Positions 47,511 through 56,998 of a DNA stretch of 64,000 nt are shown piece after piece. This DNA comes from Trypanosoma brucei gambiense DAL972 (taxonomy: Eukaryota > Euglenozoa > Kinetoplastea > Trypanosomatida > Trypanosomatidae). The translations under genes and the position numbers were made by a program. The notes under the pieces are model-generated. The model was not told where the DNA came from. It saw only the letters and a program-made list of their open reading frames with translations, and did no database searches. The stretch is taken from the NCBI RefSeq assembly GCF_000210295.1, contig NC_026744.1:3038001-3102000 (forward strand). Reading direction: 5' to 3'. Within the stretch, counting starts at the first letter, position 1, and the number at the start of each line of letters is the position of its first letter.

Positions 47511-50500
47511 GAAGCACAGAAGTGGAGAAAAAAACCCAGGACCCAACATCAATTACAGCTACCGTCCAATACACCAAACAGGAAGATGACATAAAAAATA
47601 AACAAAACGCCATTTCAGAAAGAGAACTCAGTACATCAACGAGCCAAAAACAAACAGAAACATTAATTACTTCTAACAATCAACATTCACTTGATGAGCG
47701 CCACCAATCAGACGATCGACAGCACTCCAAACGTTCTGAATCCAAGAAGGAGTTGCAGGAATCATTGCATTCCAACAAGTCTGCAGTGAAGGATGGTGAA
47801 CCTGAACTTGAGGCTTCTCAAGGTTCGAAGAAGTCACAGCGGTCCCGTGAGTCTATTCGTGAAGGTCTTGCTGATGATTTGCAATCACAGGGTTCTCAAC
47901 ATTCTAAACGTTCTGAATCCAAGAAGGAGTTGCAGGAATCATTGCATTCCAACAAGTCTGCAGTGAAGGATGGTGAACCTGAACTTGAGGCTTCTCAAGG
48001 TTCGAAGAAGTCACAGCGGTCCCGTGAGTCTATTCGTGAAGGTCTTGCTGATGATTTGCAATCACAGGGTTCTCAACATTCTAAACGTTCTGAATCCAAG
48101 AAGGAGTTGCAGGAATCATTACATTCCAACAAGTCTGCAGTGAAGGATGGTGAACCTGAACTTGAGGCTTCTCAAGGTTCGAAGAAGTCACAGCGGTCCC
48201 GTGAGTCTATTCGTGAAGGTTTTGTTGATGATTTGCAATCACAGGGTTCTCAACATTCTAAACGTTCTGAATCCAAGAAGGAGTTGCAGGAATCATTACA
48301 TTCCAACAAGTCTGCAGTGAAGGATGGTGAACCTGAACTTGAGGCTTCTCAAGGTTCGAAGAAGTCACAGCGGTCCCGTGAGTCTATTCGTGAAGGTCTT
48401 GCTGATGATTTGCAATCACAGGGTTCTCAACATTCTAAACGTTCTGAATCCAAGAAGGAGTTGCAGGAATCATTACATTCCAACAAGTCTGCAGTGAAGG
48501 ATGGTGAACCTGAACTTGAGGCTTCTCAAGGTTCGAATAAGTCACAGCGGTCCCGTGAGTCTATTCGTGAAGGTTTTGCTGATGATTTGCAATCACAGGG
48601 TTCTCAACATTCTAAACGTTCTGAATCCAAGAAGGAGTTGCAGGAATCATTACATTCCAACAAGTCTGCAGTGAAGGATGGTGAACCTGAACTTGAGGCT
48701 TCTCAAGGTTCGAAGAAGTCACAGCGGTCCCGTGAGTCTATTCGTGAAGGTCTTGCTGATGATTTGCAATCACAGGGTTCTCAACATTCTAAACGTTCTG
48801 AATCCAAGAAGGAGTTGCAGGAATCATTACATTCCAACAAGTCTGCAGTGAAGGATGGTGAACCTGAACTTGAGGCTTCTCAAGGTTCGAAGAAGTCACA
48901 GCGGTCCCGTGAGTCTATTCGTGAAGGTCTTGCTGATGATTTGCAATCACAGGGTTCTCAACATTCTAAACGTTCTGAATCCAAGAAGGAGTTGCAGGAA
49001 TCATTACATTCCAACAAGTCTGCAGTGAAGGATGGTGAACCTGAACTTGAGGCTTCTCAAGGTTCGAAGAAGTCACAGCGGTCCCGTGAGTCTATTCGTG
49101 AAGGTTTTGTTGATGATTTGCAATCACAGGGTTCTCAACATTCTAAACGTTCTGAATCCAAGAAGGAGTTGCAGGAATCATTACATTCCAACAAGTCTGC
49201 AGTGAAGGATGGTGAACCTGAACTTGAGGCTTCTCAAGGTTCGAAGAAGTCACAGCGGTCCCGTGAGTCTATTCGTGAAGGTTTTGTTGATGATTTGCAA
49301 TCACAGGGTTCTCAACATTCTAAACGTTCTGAATCCAAGAAGGAGTTGCAGGAATCATTACATTCCAACAAGTCTGCAGTGAAGGATGGTGAACCTGAAC
49401 TTGAGGCTTCTCAAGGTTCGAAGAAGTCACAGCGGTCCCGTGAGTCTATTCGTGAAGGTCTTGTTGATGATTTGCAATCACAGGGTTCTCAACATTCTAA
49501 ACGTTCTGAATCCAAGAAGGAGTTGCAGGAATCATTACATTCCAACAAGTCTGCAGTGAAGGATGGTGAACCTGAACTTGAGGCTTCTCAAGGTTCGAAG
49601 AAGTCACAGCGGTCCCGTGAGTCTATTCGTGAAGGTCTTGTTGATGATTTGCAATCACAGGGTTCTCAACATTCTAAACGTTCTGAATCCAAGAAGGAGT
49701 TGCAGGAATCATTACATTCCAACAAGTCTGCAGTGAAGGATGGTGAACCTGAACTTGAGGCTTCTCAAGGTTCGAAGAAGTCACAGCGGTCCCGTGAGTC
49801 TATTCGTGAAGGTCTTGTTGATGATTTGCAATCACAGGGTTCTCAACATTCTAAACGTTCTGAATCCAAGAAGGAGTTGCAGGAATCATTACATTCCAAC
49901 AAGTCTGCAGTGAAGGATGGTGAACCTGAACTTGAGGCTTCTCAAGGTTCGAAGAAGTCACAGCGGTCCCGTGAGTCTATTCGTGAAGGTTTTGTTGATG
50001 ATTTGCAATCACAGGGTTCTCAACATTCTAAACGTTCTGAATCCAAGAAGGAGTTGCAGGAATCATTACATTCCAACAAGTCTGCAGTGAAGGATGGTGA
50101 ACCTGAACTTGAGGCTTCTCAAGGTTCGAAGAAGTCACAGCGGTCCCGTGAGTCTATTCGTGAAGGTTTTGTTGATGATTTGCAATCACAGGGTTCTCAA
50201 CATTCTAAACGTTCTGAATCCAAGAAGGAGTTGCAGGAATCATTACATTCCAACAAGTCTGCAGTGAAGGATGGTGAACCTGAACTTGAGGCTTCTCAAG
50301 GTTCGAAGAAGTCACAGCGGTCCCGTGAGTCTATTCGTGAAGGTTTTGTTGATGATTTGCAATCACAGGGTTCTCAACATTCTAAACGTTCTGAATCCAA
50401 GAAGGAGTTGCAGGAATCATTACATTCCAACAAGTCTGCAGTGAAGGATGGTGAACCTGAACTTGAGGCTTCTCAAGGTTCGAAGAAGTCACAGCGGTCC

Positions 50501-50887
50501 CGTGAGTCTATTCGTGAAGGTCTTGCTGATGATTTGCAATCACAGGGTTCTCAACATTCTAAACGTTCTGAATCCAAGAAGGAGTTGCAGGAATCATTAC
50601 ATTCCAACAAGTCTGCAGTGATGACTAATGGCTGCTCTGTTGATGTTAGGAATTCTGTTGGTTGTCGACAGGAAAAGAACTTTTCGGATTGTGTTGGACC
50701 GTTGCTTTCGTCGAGGTCGCATTTGTCTGTTCACATGGATACACGTGGTGATGTTGATGTTTCTCCTCCTTTTCATGATATTTCTAGTGCTGGTGCTGGT
50801 GCTGAAGCTCCGCTGTCAATGGGACAGTCTGTTTCTTCTTTAGATGCTTTACCGATGCCGGAGTTTGTTGGGCCGCTGAAAGGTTAA
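47486..50887 (+). CDS. Repeat-rich protein with sixteen 59-residue repeats (probably continuation of the preceding frame)
   Basis: 1133 codons from an in-frame ATG. After about 75 charged residues the protein consists of 16 near-identical 59-residue repeats plus a partial 17th. Each is Ser/Lys/Glu rich and holds SQGSQHSKRSESKKELQES, SAVKDGEPELEASQGSKKSQ and RSRESIREG followed by LADD, FVDD, LVDD or FADD. A non-repetitive tail of about 85 residues ends in MPEFVGPLKG. Composition and SKRSES-type motifs suggest a disordered, possibly phosphorylated scaffold. No signal peptide or membrane segment is seen. The ATG used here lies inside the preceding frame and has no splice signal of its own, so it may not be a real start. 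Family not recognised. Confidence 0.7.
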   Translation: MAKKDNQLRSTEVEKKTQDPTSITATVQYTKQEDDIKNKQNAISERELSTSTSQKQTETLITSNNQHSLDERHQSDDRQHSKRSESKKELQESLHSNKSAVKDGEPELEASQGSKKSQRSRESIREGLADDLQSQGSQHSKRSESKKELQESLHSNKSAVKDGEPELEASQGSKKSQRSRESIREGLADDLQSQGSQHSKRSESKKELQESLHSNKSAVKDGEPELEASQGSKKSQRSRESIREGFVDDLQSQGSQHSKRSESKKELQESLHSNKSAVKDGEPELEASQGSKKSQRSRESIREGLADDLQSQGSQHSKRSESKKELQESLHSNKSAVKDGEPELEASQGSNKSQRSRESIREGFADDLQSQGSQHSKRSESKKELQESLHSNKSAVKDGEPELEASQGSKKSQRSRESIREGLADDLQSQGSQHSKRSESKKELQESLHSNKSAVKDGEPELEASQGSKKSQRSRESIREGLADDLQSQGSQHSKRSESKKELQESLHSNKSAVKDGEPELEASQGSKKSQRSRESIREGFVDDLQSQGSQHSKRSESKKELQESLHSNKSAVKDGEPELEASQGSKKSQRSRESIREGFVDDLQSQGSQHSKRSESKKELQESLHSNKSAVKDGEPELEASQGSKKSQRSRESIREGLVDDLQSQGSQHSKRSESKKELQESLHSNKSAVKDGEPELEASQGSKKSQRSRESIREGLVDDLQSQGSQHSKRSESKKELQESLHSNKSAVKDGEPELEASQGSKKSQRSRESIREGLVDDLQSQGSQHSKRSESKKELQESLHSNKSAVKDGEPELEASQGSKKSQRSRESIREGFVDDLQSQGSQHSKRSESKKELQESLHSNKSAVKDGEPELEASQGSKKSQRSRESIREGFVDDLQSQGSQHSKRSESKKELQESLHSNKSAVKDGEPELEASQGSKKSQRSRESIREGFVDDLQSQGSQHSKRSESKKELQESLHSNKSAVKDGEPELEASQGSKKSQRSRESIREGLADDLQSQGSQHSKRSESKKELQESLHSNKSAVMTNGCSVDVRNSVGCRQEKNFSDCVGPLLSSRSHLSVHMDTRGDVDVSPPFHDISSAGAGAEAPLSMGQSVSSLDALPMPEFVGPLKG
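47714..50621 (+). repeat. 177-bp tandem repeat array, 16 full copies plus a partial
   Basis: The unit start GGTTCTCAAC recurs every 177 bases from 47891 to 50546 without length variation. The first unit starts in a degenerate form near 47714, and the last is cut at about 50621. Units differ at only a few positions, mainly at the codons giving L or F and A or V before DD. The unit is a multiple of three, so copy-number change keeps the frame. Confidence 0.95.
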
Positions 50888-51701
50888 ATTTTTTTGTCGT
50901 TTAATTTTTTTCTGTGTCCCTAAAATTCTAACAATTTTTATATACGTTGTGTTGCTATAATATTAGTCTGCTTGTTGTTGTTCCTTTATTATTTGATTGA
51001 GAAATATTTCGTTGAGTTTATTTTGATTATATGTGGATCTGTTTCAACGGGATTGTTTGCTTTTGTTGTGTTTATACTTTCCCCCTGTTGTTATCGTTTC
51101 TTTGTCCGATTTATTATACAATATAAAGTTGCTTAGTTCTCTTTAATATTCACTTACCTTTCCTGCTACGTATGTATTTTCCTTTTTGTGATATGTAAGT
51201 TATGTCTATGCACTACGTGGTGTGTGTGTGTGTGTCTTGCTGGGGCATGTGGTTGTCCCTACTTTTGTCTTTGGAGAGGGGAGTTGTAAGTGGTGAATTA
51301 GAGATTCTGAAGCTCTCGTGGGCCGTGCCTCATGTCGGTCGCGTGGCTGTAACTTTGTCTTAGTGGTTTGCTTCTGCGCTTACTTTTCATCCCCTGTGTT
51401 GCAACGGTGTCAGTGTATGCCTGCATATGTATTTTCGTTTTAATACTTATATATATATACAAGACTTCGGGAGTTTGCTTGCACCCGAGATGCTGTTGCT
51501 AGTGTCGTCGTAGTGGCGGGTTCTATTCTACTAGGGGCTCGTCTCCTTTTTGTTATTCATGAACCTCAATCCGTGTTTTTAACGGGGAGCTCAGTCATTT
51601 CTACCGTCTCTCCCCGCCTTGTTTTGTGTATATGCCCAGAGGGGACAACAGGACACACAGGTAGGTGCTGTTCTTTTGCTTGGTGAGTATTTCGTTGCAA
51701 C
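50888..51701. other. Intergenic region
   Basis: 814 bases, T-rich and low in GC. It has a GT run near 51221-51234. The tract at about 51593-51630 followed by AG at 51638-51639 is the likely splice acceptor of the Cactin gene. No gene was recognised. Confidence 0.6.
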
Positions 51702-53420
51702 ATGTTTAAACGCACCCGAGGTGAAGATGAAGTAGTTGAGGTGTACGCAACTCTACTACGGCAGAGTGGGGCTCGTGCCATTGAGCGTATACGTCAGCGA
51801 CGTAGCAGCGGTACCAACAGCGTCATGCCGATTGATGCCCTCGTCATTCGTTACGCTATGTGGTTTCTTGATACGTCCGCGTTCCCCGCTGTCAGTTATG
51901 TAACGCAAGCGCAGCGGGTCGTGACGGAGGCGATTGAGCGCGTTTCGTACCCACAACATTTCAGTTTTATTCCACTTTCGACGCTTGTGGAATGTCTTGT
52001 GTCAGAGAACACAGCAGAGGTTATGCAACAGACAGTCGTCTCCATTGAAGAATTTATTGATGCTCGAGATGCGTTGGGAAGGTGGATTGACGAAAATATT
52101 GGTAACGCAGGCGGGGAACGGTACGAACGATACAACCATTACAGCGGCGGCGAAAAAGATGAAGAGGCTGAGATTGCTCTTGAGCGGGCGGGCATACTGT
52201 GGCGCAGTGCGTTGTACTGGGTGGCGGTATTTGAATACATTGAGGCCCTCTCGCTCAGCAGTGCTAAGGTAAATGTCTTCGCATTACGACCCAGGTATGA
52301 ACAGGAGTTAATGAATCTGCTCAACTCTATTGCAGCACCCAAAGACTCGGTGTACTGGAAACGGCAACAGGGTGTGAATGCCCCTACCGACAATCTTTCG
52401 ATGCTGCCATTAAGCGCGAGTGCCACTACCCGTGACGGTGGCGAAATAGCTGATAGCTCAACCGAAGGGGAGGACACGGAGAGGATGCAAGCAGACGGCG
52501 GTGACAACACTTCGTCTCGTGCAACAGAGCCGACTACGGCAACAAAGGAGGCGGATCCTAATGAGGTTGGTAGTGACGCCACTGATGGGATTGGCAAGCT
52601 TTTGGTCGATCTTATAGCACTTGTGAACTGTCCTTCTGAGACCCCTGGGTCTGGTACTAGAATAAACCCAATGTTTTACACCATGGTTCATGCACGGCTG
52701 AATGTTATTGCGGCCTGTGAACGCCTTAACCGCTTTGGTAGCTCTGCGCGTGTCGCTCCCCCGCCGCTCACCGCGTCATTGCAGTCGCTTCAATCTCAGC
52801 GTGAGGCTCTCAATGCTGGTCGGCATCGGCGTGATGCTCACTTAGAAACCAGTGGGGAAATTGGACTTCCGTTGGATTTTGTGCCAAGTGAGGCGTACCT
52901 GCGGGCGGCACTGGAGAGGGAAAATATCACGCTTGAGGAGGACGAGGAGCTTTTCAAGGATGAGATTGTAGACTACTATAAGCGTCAGCAACAGCATCAA
53001 CATGCCCCACCACGCGATAGGAGTGGCCCAAAGGAGCCCACCGTCTTGATGAAACCGCATCGTTTCTGCAAGGTGAAGACAGGCTACACATGGACTCAGT
53101 ACAATCGCACGCATTATGATGTACGCTCGAATCCCCCACCCCGAAGTGTGCTGTGGTATGAGTTTACCCTTTTTTACCCGGCACTCGCTAGCACGAAACG
53201 CGACATGAGCCGAATCTACCACATTGAAGACACATCCAGAGGATCCAAGGATGATTACTGTGTGTTGGTGTTCTCAGTGGGGCCACCGTATGCGGATGTG
53301 GCCTATCAAATTGTTCGAAAGCAGTGGGACCCACGCCCGGGAGGGGTTCGCGCAAGTTTTGACAGCAGCGGTACTTATCGGCTTTTCTTCCGCTTTACCA
53401 ACAGCAATTATCGACGGTAG
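51702..53420 (+). CDS. CACTIN: Cactin homologue (splicing-associated protein)
   Basis: 572 residues from the ATG at 51702. The last 125 residues match the conserved Cactin C-terminal domain closely: KPHRFCKVKTGYTWTQYNRT, then HYDVRSNPPPRSVLWYEFTL, FYPALASTKR, VFSVGPPYADVAYQIVRKQW and, at the end, YRLFFRFTNSNYRR. The middle Cactin domain is represented by helical sequence with a conserved FIDARDALGRWIDENI. Cactin is a nuclear protein associated with spliceosomes in animals, fungi and plants, needed for normal splicing. In trypanosomes it could act in trans-splicing, which is inference. It lacks the long Arg/Ser-rich N-terminus of animal Cactin. Confidence 0.9.
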   Translation: MFKRTRGEDEVVEVYATLLRQSGARAIERIRQRRSSGTNSVMPIDALVIRYAMWFLDTSAFPAVSYVTQAQRVVTEAIERVSYPQHFSFIPLSTLVECLVSENTAEVMQQTVVSIEEFIDARDALGRWIDENIGNAGGERYERYNHYSGGEKDEEAEIALERAGILWRSALYWVAVFEYIEALSLSSAKVNVFALRPRYEQELMNLLNSIAAPKDSVYWKRQQGVNAPTDNLSMLPLSASATTRDGGEIADSSTEGEDTERMQADGGDNTSSRATEPTTATKEADPNEVGSDATDGIGKLLVDLIALVNCPSETPGSGTRINPMFYTMVHARLNVIAACERLNRFGSSARVAPPPLTASLQSLQSQREALNAGRHRRDAHLETSGEIGLPLDFVPSEAYLRAALERENITLEEDEELFKDEIVDYYKRQQQHQHAPPRDRSGPKEPTVLMKPHRFCKVKTGYTWTQYNRTHYDVRSNPPPRSVLWYEFTLFYPALASTKRDMSRIYHIEDTSRGSKDDYCVLVFSVGPPYADVAYQIVRKQWDPRPGGVRASFDSSGTYRLFFRFTNSNYRR

Positions 53421-53901
53421 GGTGATTGGCCCCTGGGTTTCTGTTTCTTTATTTCCCCATGCGGGTGCCGTTGGCGATTGGTTCCCGAGACCCAAAGGTA
53501 AGTGCGTCTGTGCGTGGTGGGGATATGCATGCGGTGGCACAACAGTACCTGACTCGTACAAAGATGTCACTAATGCTGGGGTTGTTTTTTGAATGCCAAT
53601 ATGTGTGGCATCCCCGTGTGTGCAGAGTACCACCACTGCGCCCTCTCTATTTCTTTTCCTCTCCTCCACCCTTCCAGTCAGCAAACCGAATTGACTGTTT
53701 TGGCCTCCTATCGCTCGCCTGCTCATATTTTTTTCTTGCTTCTACCTTTCCACGGTTCTATTTGCATACATTGAGATCGAGACAACTTGATCTGAGCTTA
53801 GTTTTCCGGGAGGGACCTAAGCTCCCTTCCGCTCAGTCCATATAAGTAGATATATCTACACGAAATACGTTAGCGCGTTCGTCTAGCGGATCGAGGAAAA
53901 G
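53421..53901. other. Intergenic region
   Basis: 481 bases with two pyrimidine tracts (about 53641-53675 with AG at 53676-53677, and 53715-53763). A perfect 14-bp palindrome, GTAGATATATCTAC, lies at 53846-53859, just before the next gene. Confidence 0.6.
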
Positions 53902-54618
53902 ATGACCATTCTCCACAATCCCGGTCTTCCACGTGTTCTCAATCGCATCACTCCACAGCGGCTTGAGCTAACGCTCATGCTGATAAAGGAGCGGAAAAAG
54001 AAACTGCGGTACCTTGGAAGTTACCTTCAGCACTACAACGATCGCACGTTTCTCTACAATGCCATGGGTGGCCTCAACGGCACGAAGTTTATCATTGAGA
54101 GGCACCACCACCGTGCACAGTACTGTCATCCAACACTTCACAATGAGCGGTATTCTGTTCGCACCATAAAGATGAAGGGTGCTCAGTTTGATCAAGTAGG
54201 GAACTTTACCCGCAACACATGGGATTGCTCTGTGGCGACGACAAATTTGTTCCAGGACGCCACATTTCGCCGTCACCTCAGTGCCATTCATAAGGACGAG
54301 GCGATTGCGCTGCTGGAAGGATGGGGTGTGAAGTATGTCCTGCTCGACGAGGTTCGCAAGCCGTCTGTTCAGGACAGTATTTATGTTCGGCATAACCTCT
54401 ACATCCACAAGTTTCCACATATCCCCGATCCGGTCACTAATGTGTATCACGGTGATGCCGATTGGAAGTGGAAGGGAGATGAAAAGATTGATTATACCTC
54501 ATACGGAGCGTCGACCAAAGATGAACGCAACACATTTCAGAGTCTGTGGTCAGCAGCTGTTAGAGAGTCCAAAGATTCAGGTGTAGCGAAGACGGTGCAG
54601 GCAGGGAAAAAGTTGTAG
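53902..54618 (+). CDS. Conserved-type basic protein, probably mitochondrial, function unknown
   Basis: 238 residues from a clear ATG. The protein is rich in His, Arg, Lys and Tyr (IKERKKKLRYLGSYLQHYND, then IIERHHHRAQYCHPTL) and ends in Lys. There is no membrane segment, repeat or catalytic motif that I recognise. The N-terminus (MTILHNPGLPRVLNRITPQR) lacks acidic residues and could be a short targeting sequence. Size, basic character and aromatic content resemble trypanosomatid mitochondrial ribosomal or ribosome-assembly proteins, but that is a guess from composition. Confidence 0.6.
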   Translation: MTILHNPGLPRVLNRITPQRLELTLMLIKERKKKLRYLGSYLQHYNDRTFLYNAMGGLNGTKFIIERHHHRAQYCHPTLHNERYSVRTIKMKGAQFDQVGNFTRNTWDCSVATTNLFQDATFRRHLSAIHKDEAIALLEGWGVKYVLLDEVRKPSVQDSIYVRHNLYIHKFPHIPDPVTNVYHGDADWKWKGDEKIDYTSYGASTKDERNTFQSLWSAAVRESKDSGVAKTVQAGKKL

Positions 54619-55409
54619 AAGCCAGTGTTTGATCGGATAGCAATTGAGGCATTTATAGGGAGGGTGTGGTATAAGTTAGGACGGTTGCAATAGCGACAAT
54701 AGTAGTCTCTGTGTATGTGTGTTACTTGCCGGTCGCTGAGGCGACAGGAAAGGTTCAAAATGCGACTGTGGACGTACTGGGGATCGGGTGAGTAGCTTGT
54801 AAGAAAGAAGGCGGCCCGTCCGTACGGCGCTGCTGGTGCCGATATGTTAATGTTAGCGAAGGGTGGGGGCGTATGCACGGGATCGTGAGCGTCGTCAGCA
54901 TTTCTGTTGCGATCGAGTATGTTACATTATTGTTAGTTTTAATCCGTTCTTATTACCGTTGCTCAGGTGTGTGTGGGTGTGGGTATACTTGTCTATATAT
55001 TGGCTAGTGTTTCGTTTACGTTTCGTGTTTGGGCCATCCCTGCATTCATTTCTTTGCAGGCAGGAGCTCATTTAATTTCTTTGTTCAAAAACGGAAGCAC
55101 TTGTCTCTTTTCTCTACACGCACCCCTCTACGTAAAGTGTTTTGACCCCGATGCTCCAGTGGCCAGCTCTCATGCCCGTCAATGTAGCGATTCTGTGGAG
55201 GAGAACATCGAAGTACGTCGTGGTGAGTTAGGTGGATTACAAAATAGGGGAAGGGGGACGATGGAGGAGGTTGCATTTGGAGTGTGTTGGGCACCTCTTT
55301 TTCCCCTTTCACTTGATTCTTTCCCCTGTCTCCCCATTTTTTCTTTCGTGCCTTTTGGGTGAAGACCTGTAGGACAGAAACAGCTGCTATTTAGTTTTAC
55401 ATCTTAGCA
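54619..55409. other. Intergenic region
   Basis: 791 bases. A long T/C-rich tract at about 55292-55357 precedes the next gene and probably directs its splicing. A frame at 54967-55362 starts with GTG and has no domain; it is not called. Confidence 0.6.
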
Positions 55410-56138
55410 ATGTTGCGTGGCACTCGTGGGTTTTTGGCGGTCTCGCCGGGCGTTGGGATCGCCCCGGAGACAACTCCCGTGAAATATACTCCGATGATGC
55501 TGAACATACAGAACATGATGTGGTGGAATGGGAAGCGCAACCTCTATCGTGCCACGTATCGGGAGAAAACGTGGTATGAGATAAGCCGCACAGGTGCATT
55601 CACCAAAGGACGGCGGCCAGTAATGAGGCAGAAATATTCGCGTGAGGCGTTACAAGCGGCCCTAGCAATGGTGCCACCAGGGTTTGAGGTAGCTGATGTG
55701 CCACGGCCTCCGCAGAGGATTTTGGCGCAGTCAGAGGGTATCGTTGGTCGGTGGTATAGTAATTACTGGACTCTACATTCTATGAGGTATCAGTGCTTAC
55801 TCGCCGGCGTAGAGTGGCCCCTCGGTGAGCGACAGCGACCGCGTACGAATTACGACGAACCGTTTTTCTTCGCAGACTTTGAGGAGAGCAAAGCAATACG
55901 GGACTACAGGAGTCGTTGGATCAACGTAAACCGGAGCCTGGTTGGTATGACGAAGCGTATGAAGGAGGCGGAGGAGGAGGCGCGCTACATGCAGTTCAGA
56001 AAATTGCAGGACACATTTTGGTCCAACCGCAAGGTTCTGGTTAACCGCGTGAAGTCGATGTATAATCAAGGTGCGAGAACCTCGGCTAAGGACATGCCCA
56101 TCAAAACGATAAATATCAAGGCGTTTCTTTCGGAATAA
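55410..56138 (+). CDS. Conserved-type protein, probably mitochondrial, function unknown
   Basis: 242 residues starting MLRGTRGFLAVSPGVGIAPE, an N-terminus with Arg, Ser and hydrophobic residues and no acidic residue in the first 19, as expected for a mitochondrial presequence. The rest is basic and rich in Trp, Tyr and Met (MMLNIQNMMWWNGKRNLYRA), with a helical charged segment (MTKRMKEAEEEARYMQFRKL). No catalytic motif or repeat is seen. Composition would suit a mitochondrial ribosomal protein, but no family is recognised. Confidence 0.6.
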   Translation: MLRGTRGFLAVSPGVGIAPETTPVKYTPMMLNIQNMMWWNGKRNLYRATYREKTWYEISRTGAFTKGRRPVMRQKYSREALQAALAMVPPGFEVADVPRPPQRILAQSEGIVGRWYSNYWTLHSMRYQCLLAGVEWPLGERQRPRTNYDEPFFFADFEESKAIRDYRSRWINVNRSLVGMTKRMKEAEEEARYMQFRKLQDTFWSNRKVLVNRVKSMYNQGARTSAKDMPIKTINIKAFLSE

Positions 56139-56998
56139 GACAGTCAGTGTGAGTTTTGGGAAGGTAATACAACACGGTGGGTAAATGCGCAGTGTTGAGG
56201 AGGAGAGCTAACGCCAGAACCATCCTTCCTCCTTTTGACCGCGGTGCAAACCACACAAGCCTTCGCTTCTCACCGTTGTTTCTGTTTCGCAAAGCCATTG
56301 AGGATCAGTGCGGGGCTTTTCGTATCTGCTGTTGTTGACATTGTGTTCCTCAACATCGTGGAGGCTGCGTAATGTGTTTGCACAGCTGGTATGTGAAGTG
56401 CATCCTCAAAGGATTATGTGACCGCTTGACTTCTAGCCTGTTGCCGTGCTTGCGGTAACTCTATAGGGACCAGAGGTTTCGTCAACTTCGCTCAAATCCC
56501 ACCTTCCCAAGCGTCCTCTTCAGGGCCTCTCGTTCAGTGGAGTTAGTCAGCCGTCCTTTCCCTCTTCCTTTATACCGTCAGGAATCCCTAGTGATTGCAA
56601 TACATGAGAACCTACTGTGTATCGAGTGTAGGACTTTGGCGCGGGTGATGCGTAGGGATTGTTTGCGTATGTTTGCCACTTGGCAACTCGAAGCGGGGCC
56701 AACTTTCTTCGCTTCGTGTGATGAAGTTACTAAAGTAGTGGAAGATTTCATGTCACTGGCTTGCGTGAAATCCTCTTGCTGAGTGTTCGACAACCCTTGC
56801 ATCCTACCGCTATTTCTTATTGACCTCACTGCTTCTTTTCTTGGTCTGCCGTCTCTTTTGTTTGTATGCATAAAGGGACGGCGCGGCTGCCGACTGTAGG
56901 GGATCATATATATATATTGGCACAGAAGCGAAGGATAGCTCATAGTATTAACGGTAGGGGTGGAAGTGCTAAGGCCGAACTAGCAAACGTGCGTTTTT
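56139..56998. other. Intergenic region
   Basis: 860 bases. The tract at about 56554-56577 with AG at 56580-56581 and another near 56830-56862 could serve MCM6 splicing. No gene was recognised. Confidence 0.55.

Noticed and set aside
53846..53859. 14-bp palindrome GTAGATATATCTAC before the gene at 53902
   Set aside because: Short, A/T-rich and likely to arise by chance; no further sign of function.
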